A DNA stretch of 47,458 nucleotides from Planctomycetia bacterium (GCA_005772955.1 SXID01000089.1:1-47458); one strand, 5' to 3'; positions 1-7,868 are shown, counted from the stretch's first letter. The notes: generated from the letters alone by a model not told the origin. A program made the numbers and translations.

Positions 1-451
1 CACGCGCGGCATAGTTGGCGTGCGGGGAACCGATCGAACCCGGCGCGGTCGAGAAGGCGAGGTTCGGGTCGTCGAGCGAAGTGACCTGCGGGTAGCGTGC
101 CGCGACTGCCGCCGCGGCGGCCCGCATCTGGTCGAGCGTCGGGTTCCGTTCGAGAACCACCCGGACCACGTCCTCGGCTCGCAGTGTGGTAATCCCATCG
201 AAAGGATGCGTTGCATGAAGTGGGGTATGTCCCGGCTGGAGTCCGGCGTCGAACTCCGCCACGCGGTGCGCCGCTTGAATGACGGTCGGGTGACGGGTCG
301 GCACCGGGGGCATGTCCAGTTGGCCCGGACCCGCGCCCTGGACCGGCGCGAAGATAGGGGGGCCGGGCGGACCAGCCCGCACCGCGCACCCGCACAAGGC
401 TATGCAGGTTGCCGTGGCGAGGGCCGCGATCCGGGTCATCGACGCGGTCAT
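1..451 (-). CDS. TolC-family outer membrane efflux lipoprotein, N-terminal part (runs off the window)
   Basis: Only the first ~150 codons are present and the frame stays open to base 1. The N-terminus has basic residues, a hydrophobic stretch and a lipobox-like LCGC, which suggests an outer membrane lipoprotein. After a Pro/Gly-rich linker it reads VVRVVLERNPTLDQMRAAAA, the opening helix typical of outer membrane factors of the TolC/CusC type, where a helical hairpin forms the efflux channel. I chose the ATG at 451 because GGAG lies 8 bases upstream; ATGs at 478 and 439 are in frame. The family exports metals or drugs together with an RND pump and a periplasmic adaptor, which would lie outside the window to the left. 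Family assignment is fairly secure; the substrate is unknown. Confidence 0.72.
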   Translation of the reverse strand, partial: MTASMTRIAALATATCIALCGCAVRAGPPGPPIFAPVQGAGPGQLDMPPVPTRHPTVIQAAHRVAEFDAGLQPGHTPLHATHPFDGITTLRAEDVVRVVLERNPTLDQMRAAAAAVAARYPQVTSLDDPNLAFSTAPGSIGSPHANYAAR

Positions 452-478
452 GGAGCCGACTCCGCGGAAGCGGGACAT

Positions 479-944
479 CGGTTTAATCGGCAGAACCAGA
501 AGTGTTCATCGAGGAAAACTGTGGAGGCGAGCAATGCGCGGAAAATCAGGTGGAGTGCGGTCCAGATTTGGAGCTGAAACGCCTCCGCGATTGTGGAAGC
601 CGGTCATCGGACCCGCGTTGGCCGCGGGCGTGCCGTTCAGCCTTCATCCTCCTCGCCCCACATCGGCACCCGTTGTCGCCGGTGCCGAGACAGCGGCCGC
701 CTTGTTGCTCCGCCCCGTCCTTGGATGTCCGGCCAAACGCGCAGAGGAGGACGCCGGCCCCCGCTGCTCCGGCTAAGAATGAACTCGCCCGTTCCGGTGA
801 GCAGGTTCCGCGACACACCGGCGAACGACCCCGCAACCGCCGCACAGGGGCCATTGGTCGGCAGACAACCCCTCACGCGGGCGAACAATGTCCCGGCGAA
901 CCATCAGTTGACTCGTGCTGAGGATGGAGTCAACGGACAGCCCT
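479..944. other. Gene-free stretch, no recognisable product
   Basis: All six frames contain long open stretches here because the DNA is very GC-rich. None of the translations shows a hydrophobic core, motif or family resemblance that I recognise. It holds the upstream region of the minus-strand TolC-type gene. A fast-evolving small gene cannot be excluded. Confidence 0.4.
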
Positions 945-2111
945 TCACGGCACTCTGCTCCTCGCTGGGACGGCCACGATTCCGCCGTACCGCTTCAACG
1001 CCGCGGGGTCGGGCACGAATCGGGCGACGATTCCGTGTTTGAGCGCGGAGAGCAGCAACTCCTCCAACAGGTTGCCCGACTCGCACGGCGCCTGACAGCA
1101 TGGGCAGTGGCCGGGCGCTGTGTCCAGCGCCTTGCTGATCGTCCACTGGCAGATCGTACATCGGGACACCGTTTCCCGCAGGTCGGGCCCGAAGACGAGG
1201 TAGCCGTGCCCGCTGGGCGCGATCCGTCCGTTCTGGACTGCCTCCAACACCGCCGTAGCGCCGCCAATCACGGCACCTTCTCGGAGCAACTCCCAGAAAT
1301 CGGGGGCGACCGTTTCTTCGTCCTCGGCGAACACTTCGGCGGCGAGCGACCGGACTCTCTCTTCCACCTGCGACTCACCCTCATACCAGGACTCAGGCAC
1401 CTCGCGGACGACCCGCTCCGCCAGGCGAGGCGGGAGCGCGGACCGGAGTTGTTCGAGGACCTCGTGTTCCCCCAGCAGGATCAGCGCGGCGTAGTGGCTC
1501 TCGTCCCAGATTTTCTCCAAAGCGCGCACCAGATCCTTGCGGTAGTGCAGGATGCGATCCTCGCGGTGACGGGCGATGGTGGCCTGCTCGTACCCGTACC
1601 GCTCGCCCGACGAGTGCTGGTGTTTCGGCACAACCTCGTCGAACTCGACCAGCAGTCGCGCCACGGCGGGAGTCGTCGCGTACACCCGGCTGCGGTGAGT
1701 GTCGGTGTGGACCGCCAGGTATTCCCGCCGCCGGTGGAGGGCGGACAGCAGCGGGACGAGGTAAGGAGAGCGGTCGAGGACGAGGTCGGGTTCGACCGGA
1801 ACGTCCAGCGCGACGGTGTGGAATAAACCCCGCCGCGTGGAGCTGAACGCCGCCGCCCAGCGGGCGCCGGTTTCCCGGAGCGCCGCGATGCCGTGGCGGA
1901 CCGCGGACAGGTTCTCGTCCAATTCTTGCCGGGCTTCGTCGTCCCCGGCGGCGGCCTTCTTCAGCGCGTCCGCTTTGTCCCGGAACGGCGCTTCCCAGTC
2001 GGCGCGGAACCCGTCAACGCCGCCGATCGCGGCGTAACAACTGAGAACCCAACCGGTGCCAGCGGATGGGTCGAGCAGCGGTTGCAGGTCGGTGAGCGTG
2101 CGTGCGGTCAT
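945..2111 (-). CDS. Bacterial archaeo-eukaryotic release factor-like protein (baeRF, probably family 10)
   Basis: 388 residues. The layout follows eRF1-like proteins: an N-terminal domain (about 1-125), a central domain (about 130-235) that begins YLAVHTDTHRSRVYA and contains GYEQ then RHRED near residues 174-185, where eRF1 relatives carry the hydrolytic glutamine loop (Q176), and a C-terminal L7Ae-like domain (about 250-388). The C-terminal domain holds a cysteine cluster: C318, C321, C336, C338, C339 and C343, a likely zinc ribbon. baeRF proteins are predicted to act at the ribosome in rescue or termination of stalled chains. The ATG at 2111 has GAGG five bases upstream; the frame stays open upstream without coding character. 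Neighbours are stress proteins, which fits a role under stress. The subfamily number is from memory and less sure than the superfamily. Confidence 0.72.
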   Translation of the reverse strand: MTARTLTDLQPLLDPSAGTGWVLSCYAAIGGVDGFRADWEAPFRDKADALKKAAAGDDEARQELDENLSAVRHGIAALRETGARWAAAFSSTRRGLFHTVALDVPVEPDLVLDRSPYLVPLLSALHRRREYLAVHTDTHRSRVYATTPAVARLLVEFDEVVPKHQHSSGERYGYEQATIARHREDRILHYRKDLVRALEKIWDESHYAALILLGEHEVLEQLRSALPPRLAERVVREVPESWYEGESQVEERVRSLAAEVFAEDEETVAPDFWELLREGAVIGGATAVLEAVQNGRIAPSGHGYLVFGPDLRETVSRCTICQWTISKALDTAPGHCPCCQAPCESGNLLEELLLSALKHGIVARFVPDPAALKRYGGIVAVPARSRVP

Positions 2112-2157
2112 CGCATCCTCGCAGTTCTGGTGGTGGGAACGGGTCTGGTGCGAGTGG

Positions 2158-2358
2158 TCACGCGGACCGGGAGGCGAGCGCACGGACCTTGGCCGTGAGC
2201 CGGCGGAGGACAGTCTCCTCATCCCGCAGTTGTTGGGGAGCGTCTGGCCGCCGGCACTCGCTGTGGACATCGGCCAGTTCCCATTCCAGGATGCCCAACA
2301 ACTCGGTGTGTTCTTCCTCGGTGAGGGTCAAGGTGTACTCGGCAGTCGTCGCGGCCAT
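2158..2358 (-). CDS. Small charged conserved protein, 66 aa
   Basis: The product starts MAATTAEYTLTLTEEEHTEL and continues as an amphipathic helix ending LRRLTAKVRALASRS. The composition, an acidic first half and a basic tail, resembles small planctomycete proteins often found next to stress genes, but I know no function. It lies 46 bases upstream of the release-factor-like gene on the same strand, so the two are probably co-transcribed. A GTG immediately upstream (2361) is an alternative start. There are no membrane segments or cysteine pairs. Confidence 0.6.
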   Translation of the reverse strand: MAATTAEYTLTLTEEEHTELLGILEWELADVHSECRRPDAPQQLRDEETVLRRLTAKVRALASRSA

Positions 2359-2424
2359 CACGATTCTCGGGGTTGGGGGTTTGGAGAAAACGGGCCGGTC
2401 ACCTGACCGGCCTCACCGCGTTTA

Positions 2425-2674
2425 TCAGGCGGTGGGCGTGACGGTGAGGATGCCATCCTCCACCGTCACCTCGACGTCCTTCGGGTCCACGCCCGGCACG
2501 TCGGCTTTCACCACGATCTCCTTGTCCGTCTCTTCGAGGTCCACTCGCGACGCCCGCACAAGGCTGTTCTTGGCCTCCGCTCCGAAAAACCGGTCGAACA
2601 CGTCATCCATCTCCTTGCGGAACGGGTCGAGGACTCCGAACGCGGGGCGCCAGGGGGGTGAGTGCGGCTGACAT
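2425..2674 (-). pseudogene. Broken Hsp20 / alpha-crystallin small heat-shock protein
   Basis: The family opening is clear: after ATG at 2674, preceded by AGGAG, the codons read MSAALTP and then should continue WRPAFGVLDPFRKEMDD. One extra base in the run of six G on the plus strand (2653-2658) throws the frame. The rest, from WRPAFGVLDPFRK to VEDGILTVTPTA, is in the shifted frame. Intact proteins are about 140-150 residues; here the protein stops where the first beta strands of the crystallin domain end, so the dimer-forming core is missing. The ending GILTVT also resembles the last strand of the domain, so an internal deletion between two similar motifs is possible (inference). The homopolymer shift could be a sequencing error, but the missing core cannot be explained that way. 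Confidence 0.68.
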
Positions 2675-2862
2675 GGTACTCTCCTCTTGTAGCCCAATGG
2701 GTGATGGCCCTGTTCGTGGGCTTGGACCGTGGCCGCGCCCGTGGGCCGGGTAGATTGGGGCGAAGCATCAACCGTGCCGCATGGGGGGAATTCTCGGTCT
2801 GCAGTAGTGGGGAACCGAGGGATGACGGAGGTTGAGCGGGCCGGTGTAAACTGGCGCCTGTG

Positions 2863-3135
2863 TCAGCCCGTGACCCGCGCCAGCCGGCGCCGAATCCGGT
2901 TCGCTCGTCTCACTCTGGCGGTGTAGGCGATTGCCACCAGGACGCGGAACACGGTGTTACCGTCCGTGTGCCAAGACTCGCTGCGTGTCACCTCCAGGCC
3001 GACCATGCGCCGGGTCGGGTTCAGAACGGACGCCACCGCCTGGCACACGGCGTCGCGCCAACTCTTCGCTGACACGCCGACCACCACGACGGTCTGAACC
3101 GTGGGCAATTCGCGGGTCTGGATGAAGACGATCAT
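2863..3135 (-). CDS. Dodecin-like flavin-binding protein with a basic tail
   Basis: 90 residues. The core VQTVVVVGVSAKSWRDAVCQ followed by A..VLNPTRRMVGLEVTRSES and TVFRVLVAIAYTAR matches the beta-alpha-beta-beta plan of dodecins, which form dodecameric hollow shells that store flavin or CoA. The usual Trp that stacks on the flavin, found just before the second strand, seems to be replaced (RRMVGLEV), so flavin binding is uncertain. Past the normal end there is an extra tail of about 18 residues rich in Arg (RVRRANRIRRRLARVTG). The ATG at 3135 has GAGG five bases upstream. It is on the same strand as Hsp20, the small protein and the release factor, about 190 bases ahead of Hsp20. Confidence 0.65.
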   Translation of the reverse strand: MIVFIQTRELPTVQTVVVVGVSAKSWRDAVCQAVASVLNPTRRMVGLEVTRSESWHTDGNTVFRVLVAIAYTARVRRANRIRRRLARVTG

Positions 3136-3441
3136 GGGAACCTCGTCGGTTCGGGATCCGCTATTTGGCCAGCAGGTGCTACACCCGGCATCGTCACAGC
3201 GGGAGCCAAATTCACCAACTTGCAAAGGACGTGCCGTGAAGGGGGTGCCGATTCCCGAGTTGTGGTGCGACCGCGAATCGCCCAACGGTTCGCGAATCGG
3301 TCGCATGTGGTGTGCCCACGCGAGTGTGCCGCATCCGCACAGTTGACTCTTCCCTGCCTAACTGCGAAACTGTCGTCTGATGATCTGTGGCCAACCTCCC
3401 TCCGCCGACCGGGCGGTGCCGCATCCGGTTCGGTGTACGCA
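3136..3441. promoter_or_regulatory. Divergent intergenic region with an operator-like repeat
   Basis: This stretch separates the dodecin-like gene (minus) from the kinase genes (plus) and should hold both promoters. It contains the 7-base inverted pair TGCGACC (3266-3272) and GGTCGCA (3299-3305), enclosing two direct copies of CGCGAATCG (3272-3280 and 3291-3299). Such symmetry is typical of a dimeric regulator's site, but I recognise no known operator. No convincing -35/-10 pair was seen. Confidence 0.35.
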
Positions 3442-4131
3442 ATGATGCTCATTCCACCCGACCGACTCGCAGAGATCCTGAACGTCGCCGAAGACGGGAT
3501 CGTCGTGGTCAACGCACGGCACGAGGTCGTCCTGTCCCAGCGCGGGGCCGCGAAGGTCTTCGGCTATGACCCGGCCGAGGTACTCAGCAGGCCGCTCGAC
3601 CTTCTTCTCCCCGAACGGTACCGACCACGCCCGGCAGGTGAACGAGTTCGCCACGGGACCGGCGACAATCTGTTGCTCACCGCCATCGTCCGCGACGCCG
3701 AGGACCGCAAGAAGTACGAGGATGCGTTGGTGTGGCTGAACCAGGATCTGGAGGAGCGGGTGAAGGTGCGGACGGCCGAGTTAGCGGAACGAAATCTGCA
3801 ACTAACGCAGAAGCCCGAAGAGAACGAGATGTTCGTGTACAGCATCTCGCACGACCTGCGATCCCCGCTGGTCAACCGGGAAGGGTTCAGCGAGGAGTTG
3901 GGGACCGCGGCTCAAGACCTCCGGGCGGTCTTCCAGGACGAGCGGATTCCGCCTGAGGTGCGCCGGCGGGTGTACGAACTGGTCGACGGCGACGTGCGCG
4001 TATCGATCGAGTTTGTGCGCACGACTGGGAATCGAGCTGCCGATCACGCGGAACCAACACAGTTCCTGGCGATCGTCAAACTTCCGGCCCCTCCCGTCGG
4101 GCCGTCGACCATGGGCGGGCAGCAACCATGA
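3442..4131 (+). CDS. Truncated PAS/HisKA sensor protein without an ATPase domain
   Basis: 229 residues from the ATG at 3442. A PAS-type start (RLAEILNVAEDGIVVVNARH to DLLLPERYR, residues 8-61) is followed by a shortened PAS end (AIVRDAEDRKKYED), a coiled segment, then a histidine-kinase dimerisation motif YSISHDLRSP with H137. The middle of the PAS domain looks deleted, since the usual 40-50 residues between LPERY and AIVRD are down to about 20. The catalytic HATPase domain is absent and the C-terminus (EPTQFLAIVKL...) is unlike a kinase. Its stop TGA overlaps the next gene's ATG (ATGA), which suggests translational coupling. It may be a decaying kinase or a phosphorelay partner of the downstream kinase. 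No strong ribosome-binding site was seen. Confidence 0.6.
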   Translation: MMLIPPDRLAEILNVAEDGIVVVNARHEVVLSQRGAAKVFGYDPAEVLSRPLDLLLPERYRPRPAGERVRHGTGDNLLLTAIVRDAEDRKKYEDALVWLNQDLEERVKVRTAELAERNLQLTQKPEENEMFVYSISHDLRSPLVNREGFSEELGTAAQDLRAVFQDERIPPEVRRRVYELVDGDVRVSIEFVRTTGNRAADHAEPTQFLAIVKLPAPPVGPSTMGGQQP

Positions 4132-5324
4132 CCGCGGCGCACCCCGAGACGATCCTGATTGTGGATGACGACGCGGGCGTCGCCCGGCTCCAGCAGCGGT
4201 GGCTCGAGATGGCCGGGTACACCGCGATCGTCGCCACGACCGGCGACGAGGCGCTCGCGTGCGTCCGCGCCGAGGGCATCGACCTCCTGCTCCTCGACTT
4301 CCGCCTGTCTGGGATCGAGGACGGGCTGGAGTTTTACGCCCGGCTGCAGGGCGAGGGACACACCCAGCCGGTCATCCTGGTAACTGGCTACGCCGACGAC
4401 GCGACCATCGTCCGGGCACTGCGGGCCGGCGTGCGGGACTACATCTTCAAGTCGGTCGAGTACCTCGACTACCTGCCAGAAGCGTGCAGGCGGGTTCTGG
4501 ACCAGGTGCGGGTGGAGCGAGAACGCGAGAAGGCGCAGGCCGACCTGAGAACCAGGACGGAGGAACTGCGGGCGACGACTCAACAGTTGTGGCAGGCGGC
4601 ACGGCTGGCCGGAGTCGGGGAACTGGCCGCAAGCATCGCCCACGAACTGAACAACCCACTCGCAACGGTCAGCCTCCGGATTGAGGGGGTGTTGGCGAAG
4701 ACACCGTCGGACGACCCCCGCTACAAGGCGTTGGAGATCGTGCAGCAGGAGGTGGAACGGATGGCCGGGTTGGTGTCCAACCTGCTCCAGTTCAGCCGCG
4801 CCGGCCGCGACCAGGTATCCACCGTGGACGTGTGTGAGGAGATCACCAAGACGATCGAGTTGACCGAGCACCACATGCGGGAGCGTCGGGTCCGGGTGGA
4901 GCTGACGTTCGTCCCCGGCGTGCCCACGCTCGTCGTCGACCGGCAACATCTCCGGCAGGTGTTCCTGAACCTGTTCACCAACGCCGCCGACGCCATGCCC
5001 GGCGGCGGGCGGTTGACCGTCTGGGTACAGCCCGCGCAACTGCCCGGCGGGGTGCCGGCGGTGGCGATTGAGGTGGCCGACACCGGGGCCGGCATCACGC
5101 CCGAGCAGATGATCCACCTCACCGAACCATTCTTCACCACCAAGGAAGAGGGTAAGGGCACTGGGCTGGGGCTGGCCATCTGCCGACGTATCGTGCATCA
5201 GCACCACGGCACGCTCGAGTTTGAGAGTACGGTTGGTGTGGGAACGACCGTCCGCGTCACCCTGCCCGTTCGCCCGGACCCCAACGTGACCGGTTTGCGT
5301 ATCGAACCACCGTCACCCCTGTGA
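4128..5324 (+). CDS. Hybrid response regulator / histidine kinase (REC-HisKA-HATPase)
   Basis: 398 residues. The receiver domain comes first (about 8-125): acidic pocket D13-D15, phospho-acceptor D57 in LLLLDF, T86 and K108. A coiled linker (about 128-160) leads to the HisKA motif IAHELNNPLATVSLRIEG with H172, then an HATPase domain with N box (NLFTNAADAM, N281 and N285), G1 DTGAG (318-322) and G2 GKGTGLGLA. There are no membrane segments, so it acts in the cytoplasm and its REC domain is probably phosphorylated by another kinase. All catalytic residues are intact, unlike the overlapping upstream gene. The output regulator is not evident nearby. Confidence 0.9.
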   Translation: MTAAHPETILIVDDDAGVARLQQRWLEMAGYTAIVATTGDEALACVRAEGIDLLLLDFRLSGIEDGLEFYARLQGEGHTQPVILVTGYADDATIVRALRAGVRDYIFKSVEYLDYLPEACRRVLDQVRVEREREKAQADLRTRTEELRATTQQLWQAARLAGVGELAASIAHELNNPLATVSLRIEGVLAKTPSDDPRYKALEIVQQEVERMAGLVSNLLQFSRAGRDQVSTVDVCEEITKTIELTEHHMRERRVRVELTFVPGVPTLVVDRQHLRQVFLNLFTNAADAMPGGGRLTVWVQPAQLPGGVPAVAIEVADTGAGITPEQMIHLTEPFFTTKEEGKGTGLGLAICRRIVHQHHGTLEFESTVGVGTTVRVTLPVRPDPNVTGLRIEPPSPL

Positions 5325-5388
5325 TCCCCGCCACGTCCACGCCCCTACCGCGTTCTTCCAGTTCCGACTGAACCATAACACGTCGGGG

Positions 5389-5880
5389 TCAGTCGTTCCA
5401 ATCGTTGGGCAGTCCCACGAGCGCAGGTTTCGGAGCGGGTGTCTGGGCGACCGGGAGGGACGCCTTCACGGTGACGACCGGGCACGGGGCTTTCCGCATG
5501 ACCCCCTCGGCCACGCTCCCCATCAGGAACCGCCCCAGCCCGCTGCGGCCGTGGGTGCCGAGCACAATCAGGTCGGCCTTTAGGGCGCTTGCCAGCAGGA
5601 CGATCTCGGGCGTTACGTCGCCCCGGAGCAACGTATGGGTTACCCGCACACCGGGGACGCTGGGATTCATCTGTTCCAATCGAGCCATCATCTGTTCGGT
5701 CTCAAAGGCAGGTGTTTCGAACACCACCCCTTCGCCCGCCGCGATGATTGGTGGCGGCGAGACGTGACAGACGATCAGTTCCGCGCTGTAATCCCGGGCG
5801 AGTGAGCAGGCGAGTTCAAATGCCGGGCGGGACGCGTCGGAGTAATCGGTCGGGTGGAGAATCTTGTGGATTGAGAACAC
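5389..5880 (-). CDS. Universal stress protein (UspA family), ATP-binding type
   Basis: 163 residues with a GTG start at 5880, supported by GGGAGG seven bases upstream. The N-terminal strand HKILHPTDYSDAS and the C-terminal motif GTHGRSGLGRFLMGS (G108, G111, G121) fit the G-2x-G-9x-G(S/T) ATP-binding signature of the UspA fold. Residues 141-163 form a short Pro/Ala-rich tail not needed for the fold. Such proteins are usually induced by starvation, oxygen limitation or other stress and act in the cytoplasm as dimers. It converges with the kinase gene; an imperfect hairpin at 5366-5394 overlapping its stop could be the terminator for both. Confidence 0.9.
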   Translation of the reverse strand: MFSIHKILHPTDYSDASRPAFELACSLARDYSAELIVCHVSPPPIIAAGEGVVFETPAFETEQMMARLEQMNPSVPGVRVTHTLLRGDVTPEIVLLASALKADLIVLGTHGRSGLGRFLMGSVAEGVMRKAPCPVVTVKASLPVAQTPAPKPALVGLPNDWND

Positions 5881-6194
5881 GGATCAACCTCCCAGAAAGA
5901 GTGGCATGCAGTTGGCCAGAGAGCAGATCTCAATTGCACATCTGGCAAACCGGGTGCCAATACTCGCGCTCGCGTGCGCGGCTTCGCGGGCAGAGCCCGC
6001 TGAGTTCGTTCCGCCGCTGACCTCTGAATCGTGTTAATCATCAAGATTCATTGGTTTGTCCGAAATGACCGCGTGAGCAACCCCAGAGTGGCCGTGTGCC
6101 AGATTGTATCACCCCGGTCTGGACCGCTGAGCGGAAGCGGCACACTGGAGATCCCGCCCTTGCGTTTTGGTGAGCGAAAGCACTGGCACGGTCG
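5881..6194. other. Intergenic region, nothing recognised
   Basis: This stretch lies between the UspA gene and the second, broken copy. It must include the UspA promoter, but I see no clear -35/-10 pair, operator or small gene. Confidence 0.35.
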
Positions 6195-6434
6195 TTGCTG
6201 CTTGCTCCTTCGCTGACTCGCATCCACGCCAACCAGCGGGAGACTCCCACGCTGGCGATTCGTATCGTCCTACACCCGACCGATTTCTTCGAGTCGTCGG
6301 CCGCTGCATTTCGGCTCGCTTGTTCACGCGCCCGGGATTACGGCGCGGACCTGATCGTTCTCCACACATTTCCCCCGCTGGTCACGCTCGAAGTCGTCAC
6401 CATCCGACGGCTGAATGGTGGACGGGAGACGTAG
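6195..6434 (+). pseudogene. Remnant of a second universal stress protein
   Basis: The stretch IRIVLHPTDFFESSAAAFRL followed by ACSRARDYGADLIVLHTFPP is the N-terminal third of a UspA protein and parallels the intact gene at 5389-5880 (HKILHPTDYSDAS, FELACSLARDYSAELIV). After that the frame loses similarity and stops. The ATP-binding GTHGR...GS motif is not seen in any frame up to the tRNA gene. The two copies lie head to head about 370 bases apart, suggesting duplication by inversion followed by decay. The next ~150 bases stay open and read DLVWDDLPANHAPVLLVVSS, which I could not place. Confidence 0.62.
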
Positions 6435-6699
6435 CGGTTGTGTCCTGTGGTGGCCGGCTCGATCTGGTTTGGGACGACCTGCCGGCCAATCACGCGCCGG
6501 TCCTCTTGGTCGTCAGCTCGGAGGATGGAATGGCTTCTGCTGGAACCGCGATGCATTGGGTCGACTCCTCTCCCTGAAGGACCTGGCTGTGGTCCCGGGA
6601 GCGAACGTCCTCGGCGCAGCACCGGGCGGTTGCGAGCAAGGGCGTTTGAGGATTGTGGAGGAAAATGAGGGTGTCGAAGACGACTCGCCTGGAACGAAC

Positions 6700-6723
6700 A
6701 AACCCCTGATTTCTCAGGGGTTT
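6700..6723 (-). terminator. Hairpin terminator downstream of tRNA-Ser
   Basis: A perfect 10-bp stem, AAACCCCTGA (6700-6709) with TCAGGGGTTT (6714-6723), closes a 4-base loop. It lies 34 bases past the 3' end of the minus-strand tRNA and is followed on that strand by GTTCGTTCC, a weak U-rich tail. Its position and shape fit an intrinsic terminator. Confidence 0.6.
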
Positions 6724-6757
6724 GAGAGCAAGCGAGGACTGCTGAAGACAGTTGAAG

Positions 6758-6846
6758 CGGAGAGGGCGGGATTCGAACCCGCGGTGGGGTTTTACCCCCA
6801 CGCCGCTTTAGCAAAGCGGTGCTTTCGACCACTCAGCCACCTCTCC
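6758..6846 (-). tRNA. tRNA-Ser (anticodon GCU)
   Basis: Read on the minus strand, the acceptor arms GGAGAGG (6846-6840) and CCTCTCC (6765-6759) pair. The anticodon stem CCGCT/AGCGG encloses loop TTGCTAA, giving anticodon GCU (plus positions 6810-6812), which reads AGC and AGU. A long variable arm (GTGGGG/CCCCAC) marks a class II serine tRNA, and the T arm contains GGTTCGAATCC. Length is 89 bases with discriminator G; the CCA end is not encoded. Confidence 0.96.
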
Positions 6847-7086
6847 GAGACGCTCGACCATCAAGCGCGCCTATGACACCCGGTAGTTGTAGAAACTACG
6901 GGCCGTCACATCCAAAAGCGATTCTACCGCGCACAGGTTGACTGGCAAGCCGGACAAGCCGCGTCCCGACTTCCGTCCTCCCGACACGGCCCTTATTTGC
7001 TTGGCTCGTGAAACACGAGTTGTTCACCTCAGACGGAAGTTGGGTCAAGTCGGGAGTTGCGAAAGCATGTCCGTGGGAATCCGGTG

Positions 7087-7833
7087 TCACCGCTCTGGCG
7101 GGGGCGGCCACCGGTTGTCGGCCGCGGCGCGGACCTCTTCGACCAACACGATCGACACCGCGTCGATTAGACCCGCGAGCGCGGCGCGGTCGGGGAACCT
7201 GCGTTCCGCTTCCCACTGGTACGGCGCGACCGGGCGTTGTCGGTGCTCCTCTGTTGCCACGAGGTTCGTGAGCCGGCGCAGCATCCCGGGACGCCGCCGG
7301 GGTCGCAGCGTGAGTGTGGCTGACAGTCGCCAGTCGGGACGCTCGTCGGTCGGTGCATCGATGGAAAACCTCAGCCCCGGCACATCGGTGACAGTCGCGC
7401 ATTCCAGTGGCCACGCGGTCAATGCGGGCACCGCCAGATCGTACCACTCCGCGAGCGGCACAATCAGTTCGGACAGCATTCCGCGCGTGAACACACCCGA
7501 TACGCGGCCGATGCGCACCGTCACGCGGTCGCCGGTGCTGTCCCACAACCAGTCCGTCCCAGTGAGCGGAACGCGGCCGACGCCGAGTTCGGAGAGCCAA
7601 CGGGCGGGACCCCCCCACGTTGCGACGCCCGCCATCGTGCTGATCGCGGCATAATAGTCGGGATCATCGATCAGCGGCTCGTCGCGGAACCGCGCGGCGG
7701 TCACACCCGCGCGAATGAACCCGGCGCGGTCGCCTTCGTCGTGTTCCTCAAGCCAGTCGGCGAAAACTAGGCGCGCGGTGTCGTCGGCTGGGTCGTTCAG
7801 CACGTTCGCGAACAGTGCGACGCGTTCGTCCAC
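7087..7833 (-). CDS. TIGR02996-domain protein of unknown function
   Basis: 248 residues from a GTG at 7833 that has GAGG seven bases upstream. The first ~45 residues, FANVLNDPADDTARLVFADW and LEEHDEGDRAGFIRAG, are the repeat-companion domain that planctomycetes, Gemmata above all, place at the start of many proteins, often before leucine-rich repeats. Here no LRR follows; instead there is a beta-rich region (WLWDSTGDRVTVRIG, CATVTDVPGLRFSI) and a helical C-terminus. It is the last gene of a minus-strand run, 35 bases behind the TIM-barrel gene. Function unknown. The frame is open upstream of 7833 but the extra N-terminus is Arg-rich and has no family character. Confidence 0.75.
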   Translation of the reverse strand: MDERVALFANVLNDPADDTARLVFADWLEEHDEGDRAGFIRAGVTAARFRDEPLIDDPDYYAAISTMAGVATWGGPARWLSELGVGRVPLTGTDWLWDSTGDRVTVRIGRVSGVFTRGMLSELIVPLAEWYDLAVPALTAWPLECATVTDVPGLRFSIDAPTDERPDWRLSATLTLRPRRRPGMLRRLTNLVATEEHRQRPVAPYQWEAERRFPDRAALAGLIDAVSIVLVEEVRAAADNRWPPPPER

Positions 7834-7868
7834 CGGACTACCTCGGTGCGTGTTCTCGACCGGGCCGG

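Noticed and set aside
20-921. Overlapping long plus-strand frames at the left edge
   Set aside because: They are Arg/Pro/Gly-rich with no family features, and the left part is antisense to the TolC-type gene.
6338-6832. Open frame of 164 codons running across the tRNA-Ser gene
   Set aside because: It overlaps the tRNA and its terminator on the same strand, and its sequence has no protein-like pattern.
6883-6899. Small hairpin GTAGTT/AACTAC beside the tRNA gene
   Set aside because: A 6-bp stem on the 5' side of the tRNA, without U-run; likely chance.
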